From contig NC_088356.1 of NCBI RefSeq assembly GCF_036884655.1, positions 12,913,001 to 12,977,000 of the forward strand: a stretch of 64,000 nt of DNA. The letters run 5' to 3'. Below are positions 10,831 to 19,831 of the stretch, in pieces. Both the position numbers and the translations under genes were made by a program. Each line of letters begins with the position of its first letter. The stretch's first letter is position 1. This DNA comes from Musa acuminata AAA Group. Lineage: Eukaryota > Streptophyta > Magnoliopsida > Zingiberales > Musaceae. Below the pieces are notes generated by a model that was given only the letters and a program-made list of their open reading frames with translations, was not told the origin of the DNA and searched no databases.

Positions 10831-11140
10831 TTGTATCTTCCATCAATAAAGCCAACAAGTAAATGAGATCAAATATTTCACTTTCATAATTATAAAAATT
10901 CTAATATAAATTATTTCTAGAGATTGAGATACTAAAGAAATCCAATTACAAACATAATTTATACTTAGCCCCGTTAGGCCTTCTAATTGAGTCTTAAAAA
11001 AAAAAAGACATGAAAATATAATGATAATAGAAACTATAAAAAGATTTAGACAAGCTCAAAAATCAAGAATAAGAATTGTTTTTTTAAGAATGCACATATA
11101 TAATAATAAAAAATTTAGACCAAAGTCATATAAATTAGTG
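10831..11140 (-). repeat. Right inverted repeat of the fold-back element
   Basis: Reverse complement of 9432-9766 as described there. Inner edge near GTTGTATCTTCC, outer edge near TTAGTGTAACAG. Confidence 0.8.
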
Positions 11141-13843
11141 TAACAGATAATTACCCTAATCTAGTGTCGTCGAGGTCGTGGTCCTTCGGCGTCCTTTCTT
11201 TTCGGTGGTCATTCTCCCTCCTGCCTGTTTTTTTTCTTTTTAGATTTTTAACCATCCTGTCTCGTTTATAATGAAAAAGTCATTTATTTTCTGCTTGGTA
11301 AGTTTATAATGAAAATTGATTTCAGACATTATTGTTTTTTGGTGTTGGGGTTAGAGGAACAGTGCTAGACGAAATATTCAACTGCATTGTCACTAAGAGC
11401 CAAGAAGCCGATGCCCTCCCAGAGTTTGATTTTTTTACTTAGTTGGTCATTTTGACTTTAGTTATTGTCACTTTTAAATTAGGATAGCATCTGATTCATC
11501 GGTTATTAGAACTTTTAAATTGAAATTACTTGATATTCTCTTAACAAGTTACACTGAAAAAATATCCTTATTGCGATCAACAATCTTTTTCACCGCCGCT
11601 GCAAATAACTGAAAACGTCTTATGTTGAGGAAACAACTATTATTATTAGCTTACTACAATATATTTTAAATTTACGCGAGCGACGAGAAAAAGTCGCATG
11701 AAGGAAAAGTGACAATCGCTATAGAGTGCAAACGAGAGAGTGCTGAGTTCCAATTATTATTTGAATTTGGAAACTTTATTGTTTAATCGTTTCGTTTTAT
11801 ATATTTTTTTTATTTATTGTTTCATTGTTTCGTTTTATAGTTTTTTTAGTTAGTGATAATTACTGTCGGGAAAGCCAGCGCTAAACGTACGCGTGCTACA
11901 AAAGATATATGATCCCGTTGTAACTCTCCTCCGCCACCTCTGTGTGCCACTTTTGTGGCTGTAACATCACATACACCCCGTGAATGATGCCCGCTATATT
12001 CAGCAAACAGAGCGCTGCGTATGTCCGCTTAATTAAACTAGAATATCGACTGTCGTGAAGTACCTGAACGGGCTGCATTTAAGGCGATTGGCATCACGAC
12101 GTCGTCCTCACCACGCGAGGAGAAGTTCTCGGCCTGGGGATGATGGTGGTTGTCTTGCTCGTGCGGAAACAACGAGCTGCTGCCACCTTTGCAGAGGCTA
12201 CGTGCCAGGGGGATAGTCAACACCCTATGCTTTTAACAGTAGCCAACATGAACTGCATTCCTATATGTGTATTTTGATGGAAAGGATTTATATATTAATA
12301 ATAAACCACCTTATTAGTGTAAAGCATAGGGCATGCACACCTCGACACTAAATGCAAGAGGCGTGACGAGATTGTGCAGCTCTTGTCCTGGCAGAAGACG
12401 ATCTAAGAGGGACGATGGGTGCAGGTTGTCTACTAATATCTTTTACGCTAATGCCTATAGATCGCCCTCTTTTTTCGTCTTTTTGGCATAAAGGTTGTTG
12501 GTATCCTCTCCATGAGCCAGGCCCTACAGCCTAGTCTAATAATCTCGCCTCGCACTGCCGGCGCACGCGCACGCGGACGCGGCACAAACAACGCCACGCG
12601 CATCAGAGAATAAAAAACAAAAACCTAGTTTGAGATTTAAGGCCTTAGGAGTTAAGCATTACGTGGCACATCGTCGACTAGGTCATGAAGAAAAGTTGCC
12701 CTGGAAATCGTAAAGATAGTGAACACTAATAAATCATAGAGAAAAACTAGTGACAGATTATATTTCGAAACTAAAAGTTCTTATTAATGACAACTCACGA
12801 TTTATCTGATCTTTAGATCTCTGAACCTCTCTTATTTCTATCTTCTCTTCTTTTATTTTATCTAAAATATTATATTAGTTTTTATTTAAAAAATTAATCT
12901 TTAACTATGATAAGGATTCCTATTTTAACAAAGTCTTTTAAATCAAAGTCCTATTAAACTCTTAGGTGCACAGCGCATGATGATAAGATAGATTATGTGT
13001 TGTAGAGTCGGCGAGCCTAAACTGCTACCATGATCAACAGCTGATAACCACGGGCATAATGTTCATAAGGAGACTAGTCCAACCCGGAACAACTCGCTCA
13101 CTAAGTCCGACGACCACCAAGTTCCCGCACTTGATTCCTTCCCTTGACGATGCACTCCTCCCGATGTTGTCTTTGGGTCCAACCGCGTCCCACCAATCTG
13201 TTTCCGTCAAACCACTCCTTTTAAACGATGCCCATTTTCCTTCCCCATAGAAGACCCAAGTTAAAACAAAAACAAAAACAAAAACAAATCTCGTTTGGGT
13301 AACGCAATATATAAGCACAATAAATAAATAAAAAGAGAGAGAAATAACATCAATTTCCACTAATTTATTTTTCCTCTCTACTCGGAAGAACATATGAAAG
13401 TCCTTACCACGGCCATCGCCTCGACAAATGAGTGACATCCCTGGCGTTTTCAATTCATGAATATATAACTGTAATTGGAGAGATGGAATAATAGATCTGA
13501 AACCTAGTTTCGCCTTATTTATATGTCATCCATGCTAACGACCGTGATCCTTATCGTTAGGGACCAAAAAGGCCAAACACCATGTCAAGATGTTCAAGGA
13601 TGGAATCATCCGGACCAGTACCGTTACACATATCATACGTATACACATGAAAGCATGCATACATGCATCATTAGTTTGAATAGGGTTCTCACTTGTGCAT
13701 CTAAAAGAAGATGAAGCGTGGAGCTGTATGGATGGAGTCACTCCTCGACAGGGGCATCGCGGCAAGCAGCGACTAAAGTGAAGGGAAGAGAGGGAAAGTG
13801 AGCGACCACAACGGTGTCAGGCCCATCCCATCTCTCTCCCGGT
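11141..13843. other. Unassigned intergenic DNA
   Basis: No gene family recognised. Two minus-strand stretches hold open frames of uncertain meaning: 11896-12223 (two overlapping short frames, one with a hydrophobic segment AALCLLNIAGIIHGVYVML) and 13034-13453 (139 codons, hydrophobic patch then WWDAVGPKDN). Neither has a clear start context or family match, and they may be gene debris. A GC-rich patch lies at about 12545-12600. Confidence 0.4.
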
Positions 13844-14086
13844 TGTCCCAGCTCTATTTGATGACAAATAGATCTAGTAGTTCTAGGGTGGTTCCAATAA
13901 CTATCTCAGATCTAGTAGTTATAGGATGGTTATCACTAGGTCCTATAAATAGGATCATAGTTCATGAAACAAGGTATATAGAGAGTGTGTGCACTTGGAA
14001 ATATCTTGTAAGTGTTCTTGTCAATCCTCCTATTTTTAATACTATAACAGTATTCTATTATTTTCCTTGCTCCTCCATCCTTAACA
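13844..14086 (+). repeat. 5' LTR of element D
   Basis: Matches the 3' LTR from GATCTAGTAGTT onward, including CCTATAAATAGGATCAT (TATA box) and the end CCTCCATCC.TAACA. It holds two copies of the GATCTAGTAGTT unit where the 3' LTR holds three. Confidence 0.7.
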
Positions 14087-14127
14087 TTTATGGTATCAGA
14101 GCCTAGTTTCAATCTGAACTGGGCATT

Positions 14128-14787
14128 ATGGCCTTCAATGACAATTCCATGTCTCAACCCCTTATTCTCATCTTCTCGAGCAAATACTATGAATTTTGGA
14201 GTATCAAGATGAAGACTCTATTCAAGTCTCAAGATCTTTGGGACTTAATAGAGAATGGATATGCGGATCCAGATGACGAAATCAGGCTGAGGGAGAATAG
14301 AAAGAAGAACTCAAAGGCATTGTTCTTCATTCAACAAGCTGTATATAAAACAATATTCTCAAGAATTACAACAGTGACAACCTCAAAGCAAGCTTGGTTG
14401 ATACTTCAAAATGAATTTAAAGGCTCATCAAGGGTGATTACGGTAAAACTTCAAACCTTCCGTCATGAGTTTAAAATTTTGTTTATGAAAAGCAATGAAT
14501 CGATGCAAGATTTTCTTTCTCGAGTGATTGAAATTGTTAGTCAAACGAAATCTTATGGTGAACATCTTTCTGATCATATAATTGTTATAAAAGTTTTGAG
14601 AAATTTAACTCAAAAATTTGATCATGTTGTTATCGCAATTGAGGAGTCAAAAGATTTATCTACATATTCATTTGATGAACTAATGGGTTCCTTGCAAGCA
14701 CATGAAGCAAGGTTGAATAGGTCACTTGAAAAAAGTAAAGAAAAAGCATTTCAGGTTAAGGGAGAGTCTTCTACTTCAAAAGATTGA
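14128..14787 (+). CDS. Gag of element D (219 aa)
   Basis: Begins MAFNDNSMSQPLILIFSSKY, 24 bases after the PBS. The body is a UBN2-type copia Gag with landmarks FWSIKMKTLFKSQDLWDLIE, KQAWLILQNEFKGSS and DELMGSLQAHEARLNRS. Such Gag proteins form cytoplasmic virus-like particles that package element RNA. The ORF stops just before the basic, Arg/Gly-rich linker and the zinc knuckle, which continue in a broken frame (YHYCKKFDHMKADY followed by a stop), so the nucleocapsid part is lost from this product. Confidence 0.8.
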   Translation: MAFNDNSMSQPLILIFSSKYYEFWSIKMKTLFKSQDLWDLIENGYADPDDEIRLRENRKKNSKALFFIQQAVYKTIFSRITTVTTSKQAWLILQNEFKGSSRVITVKLQTFRHEFKILFMKSNESMQDFLSRVIEIVSQTKSYGEHLSDHIIVIKVLRNLTQKFDHVVIAIEESKDLSTYSFDELMGSLQAHEARLNRSLEKSKEKAFQVKGESSTSKD

Positions 14788-17150
14788 TAAAAAATTAGTA
14801 TGAAGAGGACGTGGCAGAGGAGGATTTCGTGGTAGAGGAAATGAAAAAAGAAGATAATGAAAAAAGAAGATGACACTTTGATGGGCATGATGAACAAAGG
14901 CAATCAAATTATGATAAAAAAAATTACAAAAGTGGAATTCAATATCACTATTGTAAAAAGTTTGACCATATGAAGGCGGATTACTAGAAAAAAGAAAAGC
15001 AAGTATGCTATATGGAGGAAAAAGAAGAAAATAGTAAGTTGTTTATGACTCATTTATAAATTCATGATATCCCAAATAATATTTATTTTTTGGATAGTGA
15101 ATGTTCTAATCATATATCAGGCATAAAATCAATATTTAGAGATATTGATGAAACTCACAAGTTGAAAGTTAGATTTATAGCAAGCAAATCCAAGTGGAAG
15201 GGAAAGGAACAATTGAGGTAAAGACAAATCAAAGGAAGGTAAAATACTTTGATAATATTTTCTTTGTTTCTACTTTATCACATAACTTGAGTGTTGGACA
15301 ATTGATAGATGATGGATATTCAATAATATTTGATAATAGTTCATGCACTATTAAAGATAAAAAATTTAGTTTGATTATAGTAAATGTTTGTATGACGCAA
15401 AATAAGATATTTCTACTTGATGTGTCAAATATTGAGAGGCATGCGCTTGTCACAACTAAAAAAAATGACTCTAGTTTATGACATTTAATATATGGACACC
15501 TTAACATTAAGGGTTTAAGGTTGTTAAGTCAAGAATGAATGGTTTTCGGATTACCTAAAATTAATACACTTGATGTATGTGAAAGATATATTTATGACAA
15601 ATAAAGTAAAAAACCATTTCCTATTGGAAAAGCATGAAGAGCATCTAATTATCTTAAATTAATTCATGCTAACTTATGTGGACCTATGAATACAAAATCA
15701 TTTAGTGAAAGTTAATATTTTTTATTGTTTATTAATGATTATAGACGCATGAGTTGGGTATATTTTCTGAAACTGAAATCTAAAACATTTGATAATTTTC
15801 GAAAGTTTAAGGCACTTGTAGAAAGGCAAAGTGGTAGATATATAAAGACACTTCGGACAATAGAGGTGGTAAATTTTTATCTAATGATTTTAGTTCTTTT
15901 TGTGAACAAAATGGTATTCACAGAGAATTAATAGCAGCATATACACCGGAGCAAAATTGTGTAGCTGAACGTAAGAATCGGATTGTCATTGAAATGATAA
16001 GAAGTTTGCTTAAAGGAAAATATCTTCCAAATCAGTTTTGGGCAGAAGCAATTGCAACAACAGTTTATTTGTTAAATATTTCATCAACAAAGATTGTAAT
16101 GAATTAAACTCTTTTTGAGGCTTAGTATGGTATGAAACCAAGTGTTAGACATCAAAGAATTTTTGATTGTATTGCTTATACTTTGGTGAATTCACAAAAT
16201 CATCACAAGCTTGATGAAAAATCTGAAAAATGTATCTTAATTGATTATTCCATACAATCGAAAGCATATCGATTATATAACCCTGTTAGTGACAAAGTTA
16301 TTATTAACAAAAATTTTATGTTTGATGAAAGGACAAGTTGGAATTGAGAGGCCAATAAAGGTGGAACACAAATATAGATTCCAGCAAAACTAGACACTCC
16401 GTAGAATCCTCCAATAAATTCACCCAATAACAATTTAAATTCGGATTCCTCAGATGAAACCCTTCCAAGAAATTTTAGATCACTAATAGAAATTTATAAC
16501 TTAACATTTGCTTTATTTATTTCAGATCCAACAACTTTTGAGGAAGTGAATGAAGAAAAGCAATGAAGGAGGAAATCAAGTTAATTGAAAAGAATGAAAC
16601 TTGAGAGCTAATAGATCTACCGAAAGAAAAAAAACCTATTGGGTTAAAATAGGTGTTCAAAACAAAATTTAAATGTAAATTATTTAGTTTCAAGTGATTG
16701 GGTATCAGCTTTAGATTATAGAAAGAGTACTTCAGGCAATATTTTTAGCCTCGGATCGGGAGCTATATCTTAGAGTTCTAAAAAGCAAGCAACAACTGCG
16801 TTATCGACATCAGAAGCAGAATATGTAACCGCAACATCAGTAGCTTGTCAAGCAATATGGCTTATAAGACTTCTTGAATATTTTCATCAAGAACAAAAAG
16901 AAGCAACGAAAATATTTTGTGACAATAAAGCCACAATTGCAATGACGAAGAATCCAACATTTCATGGAAGAAGAAAGTATATAGAGATATGCTATCATTT
17001 CATCTGAGATCTTGTAGCAAGTAGAGTCATAACAATGAAGTATTGTAGAATAGATAAACAAGTTACGTATATCTTCACCAAGTCGCTTCTAGTTCAAAAG
17101 CATGTTTATTTCATATCGCAAATCGATGTATGCAATTGTAAATCAAAGGA
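14788..17150 (+). pseudogene. pol relic of element D lacking most of RT
   Basis: Readable pieces in order: protease relic (LDSECSNHISG near 15095; family DSGCSNHM), 15194-15481 (protease C-terminal half, VSTLSHNLSVGQLIDDGYSI), gag-pre-integrase, integrase start (LIHANLCGPMNTKSF) and 15725-15931, integrase C-terminal part to 16347 (KSEKCILIDYSIQSKAYRLY). The RT entry (LGLK-VFKTKFKCK near 16660) is followed directly by RNase H (WVSALDYRKSTSGNIFSL; STSEAEYVTATSVACQAIW; DNKATIAMTKNPTFHGR). The RT palm and YVDD motif are absent. Many in-frame stops. Confidence 0.8.
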
Positions 17151-17153
17151 GAG

Positions 17154-17453
17154 TGTTGAGATTTGATTCATAGTTATCTATGTAGTTATCATAATCTAGT
17201 AGTTACAGGGTGATTTCAATAACTACCTCAATCATGATCTAGTAGTTATATGGTGGTTTCAATAATTACCTCAATCATGATCTAGTAGTTATAGGATGGT
17301 TATCACTAGGTCCTATAAATAGGATCATAATTCATGAAGAAGGTATATAGAGAGTGTGTGCATTTGAGAATATCTTATAAGTGTTCTTATCAATCTTTAT
17401 GTTTTTAATAATAATAGTATTCTATTATTTTCCTTGCTCCTCCATCCCCAACA
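17154..17453 (+). repeat. 3' LTR of element D with three tandem units
   Basis: 300 bases, TG...CA. A 42-43 bp unit (TCATGATCTAGTAGTT...) starts at 17189, 17232 and 17274, just upstream of CCTATAAATAGG. Repeats of this kind ahead of the TATA box sit where LTR enhancers lie. Confidence 0.8.
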
Positions 17454-18378
17454 AAAACAGAAAAAGAAAATTCTAGTGTGGATCCGTGTACACATTTACA
17501 CTTCTTGTGTGGATCCGTGTACCTCCTTCCCATATGCGAGATCTGATTCGATGGCGTCGAGCATCTGCAATGTCGCCGTTGTGAGTGTCGGAATTTGCCT
17601 CCGCACCCAAAATCTTGAGCGCAAACCGAAGTGACGACCTAAGGAAATTAAATAAAGTTAAAGAGGAAGATCGAAATGAAAAAGTTTAAGAAAAAACAAA
17701 CGAAGATGATCGATGAACCAAAGCACAGATCCGCCCATATATATATATGTATACATATATATATATATATATAAATATATGTACGTACCTGTTGTCGCAA
17801 TCGAAAAGCCAAGATTAAGTTGGATTAGAGAAAACAAATCGAGCAACGCAAGAAAGATCGATCGGAAGAAGCCATGGAACCATACATTATCTCGTATCTT
17901 CTTCGATGTCTTCGTTCCAAGATTCATTAGGTAACGGGAAAAAGAAACAAGAAACCTTGATCGACCCAGTTTCCACAGCCTGATTAGGTTAACATCATCT
18001 CTTACCCACTAGGATATGGATCGGGAAAATGGACAGAGCCTGATACCTTCTTGGATCTCTCATCCCCAACATTTTATTGTGGGAGGAAAAACAGAAAAGC
18101 AACAGAACGAAACAAGAAAACGCAAAGAGACGATCGATCGACAGAAGCGACGGGCCATGGAACGCTTCCCTCTCTTAGCTTCTCCCATCTCCTCGGTTTA
18201 GGACTCCCCGCTCTCAATAACCGAGATCTTCCACGGATGAAAGCTATTCTTCCTTCAGCCATGCAGAATCGCATCGCACTATGGGTAGAGGAGCAAACCA
18301 AGAAGAAAGAGGGGAAACGGATCGGGGAGCAAGTGAGCCTGGCCTTTGGGGAAGAATTAATAGTGGGTGTTCCCCGAT
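17454..18378 (-). other. Possible truncated transcription unit downstream of a heat-shock-type promoter
   Basis: No protein family recognised. Reading left from the promoter at 18379-18412, a first ATG cluster lies at about 18274-18262 (MRFCMAEGRIAF...) with a frame of about 66 codons. Good splice signals follow: donor CAG|GTACGT with the exon edge at 17789, a T-rich tract, and acceptor TTTCCTTAG with the exon edge at 17638. A TA microsatellite lies in the presumed intron. The unit runs into the 3' LTR of element D at 17453, so its 3' part may have been displaced by that insertion. It could be a non-coding transcript or a gene whose coding exon was lost. Confidence 0.3.
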
Positions 18379-18412
18379 CTATTTATACTGAAGACCCAAG
18401 AAGGTTCTCGAA
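18379..18412 (-). promoter_or_regulatory. Putative heat-shock promoter (HSE trimer plus TATA box)
   Basis: On the minus strand, TTCGAGAACCTTC (18412-18400) is a perfect three-unit heat-shock element of alternating TTC and GAA spaced by two bases. TATAAATAG follows at 18387-18379, 12 bases downstream. HSE trimers placed this close to the TATA box are typical of plant heat-shock genes. Transcription would start near 18350 and run left. Confidence 0.5.
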
Positions 18413-18822
18413 TTCCCAAAGCAAAAGCGGGAGAGAAGCCTTGGAATGAATTCGTAGCCGAAATATAGAGGGGGAAGCATGCACACCTATGCCACTAATT
18501 AATGGTCATATTCTCCCAAAATAATAGAAGAAATGTGGTACCACACAACCGTCCATCGCATGCCATCGAGTGGTTCCGTGCCTCCTCATCGGAACACCGG
18601 TAGATGTGGACGGTGGGATGAAGTGACGATAATTCCTCTCTCTAAAAACAGTGAAACAACAAACTAAATGATGAATTTTATATATGCCAAACTCGTCTGT
18701 CTCACGCAATATAATATATTTGTGATGAAAATAGTAGGATATTTTTGATAAAGAATATAGAATAAAGACCAGAGAGAATAAGGTTTTGAGAGATGAATCA
18801 CATCTTTTATCGAAGCTGTCGA
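18413..18822. other. Unassigned spacer
   Basis: Nothing recognised; it lies between the heat-shock-type promoter and the first copy of the duplicated segment. Confidence 0.5.
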
Positions 18823-19110
18823 AAAAAATACCTTCGTCCGAAGACTACAGCGACGAGCGGTCCATGCATCCACAACATATACGGATTCGACAAGTACGAT
18901 TTCAGGTTCCCCCAGTCGACTGGAAGCATCTCTCTGTGAACGAAGGTGGAAGTGAGCAGCAACCGATGGATGGGGGTGATCACAGTTTACTTTAACATGA
19001 TACATTCAGTCTGGTGTGAAAGGAACGAACAGTACAATGAGTTTCAGGTATAAGTAGATGGTGAACAAACAGGAAAAGCCACAAGGAGCTGCTTAACGAT
19101 GAGAAAATTA
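18823..19110. repeat. Direct repeat S, copy 1
   Basis: About 288 bases, repeated at 19505-19791. The differences I can see are almost all transitions (C/T or G/A), plus small indels. A minus-strand frame in both copies begins MY(H/R)VKVNCDHPHPSVAAHFH but matches no family I know. Copy 2 lies about 40 bases past the MYB stop codon, so the segment is probably the MYB 3' flank. Confidence 0.8.
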
Positions 19111-19148
19111 AAAAAATAAAAAAAAGGTAGGATATTGATTCCAATATA

Positions 19149-19504
19149 TGTTGGAATTAAACTTGTTCAAGTGTCATAAAGAGGTTCATTTCATCAAAAA
19201 AAAAGTTCATTGCATCAAGTGGGAGAATCATTACATAAAAAAATGGATTAAAAGTCTATAGAAGGATAAATCAAATTGGTTATTGATTCTTGAAAGAATT
19301 TCTTGAAAGAGAATGATTCATTTGAATACAATTAATGTAATGTATCCTTGAGGACTATATAAACCCCATATATTGGGTCATGAAAAAAGAGAGTTTCTGA
19401 AATTGTAAAGTATTTTTTTTCTTAAGAGAAAAATAGAAGATTGAAGCTTGTCCTATTCTTCTTCTGTTTGATAACTCCGTCCCCTCTTCCTATCAAGTTC
19501 AACA
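19149..19504 (+). repeat. Probable solo LTR between the S copies
   Basis: Starts TGTTGGAATTAAAC and ends AAGTTCAACA, with CTATATAAACCCC as a TATA box in the middle: the TG...CA form of a short copia LTR. No PBS or PPT adjoins either end. Its right end abuts the first base of repeat S copy 2. Flanking pentamers (ATATA and AAAAA) do not match, so insertion is not proven. Confidence 0.55.
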
Positions 19505-19791
19505 AAAAATACCTTCGTCCGAAGACTACAACGACGAGCGGTCCATGCATCCACAACATATACGGATTCGATAAGTATGATTTCAGGTTCCCCCAGTCGA
19601 TTGGAAGCATCTCTCTGTGAACGAAGGTGGAAGTGAGCAGCAACCGATGGATGGGGGTGATCACAGTTTACTTTAACACGATACATTCAGTCTGGTGCGA
19701 AAGGAACGAACAGCACAACGAGTTTTAGGTCTATAAGTAGACGGTGAACAAACAGGAAAAGCTACAAGGAGCTGATTAACGATGAGAAAAT
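19505..19791. repeat. Direct repeat S, copy 2 (MYB 3' flank)
   Basis: See copy 1. It begins immediately after the probable solo LTR and ends in an A-rich tract before the MYB stop codon. Confidence 0.8.
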
Positions 19792-19831
19792 TTAAAAAAA
19801 AAAACAAAAAAAAGGGCAGGCATGATACGGT

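Larger units (their letters stand above)
9432..11140. mobile_element. Fold-back (Pack-type) element with long inverted ends and a captured gene fragment
   Basis: 9432-9766 and 10831-11140 are inverted copies of each other (about 310-335 bases each, diverged by substitutions and small indels). They enclose about 1 kb that holds a patatin-like phospholipase fragment. No transposase frame is seen. Long terminal inverted repeats around a host gene piece are the arrangement of Pack-MULE-like or fold-back elements. The outermost bases are too diverged to fix the ends or a target duplication, so assignment to Mutator is inference. Confidence 0.65.
13844..17453 (+). mobile_element. Element D: Ty1-copia retrotransposon, RT region deleted
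   Basis: 5' LTR end at 14086 (...CCTTAACA), PBS TGGTATCAGAGCC at 14091-14103, gag 14128-14787, broken pol, polypurine AAAGGAGAG before the 3' LTR at 17154-17453 (TGTTGAGATTTG...CCCCAACA). The 5' LTR aligns from about 13868; its first part is diverged or lost, so 13844 is an approximate left edge and no target duplication was found. Confidence 0.8.

Noticed and set aside
13034..13453. 139-codon minus-strand frame as a gene
   Set aside because: No recognisable domain; low-complexity VFVFVFV stretch from an AAAACA repeat; left as unassigned.
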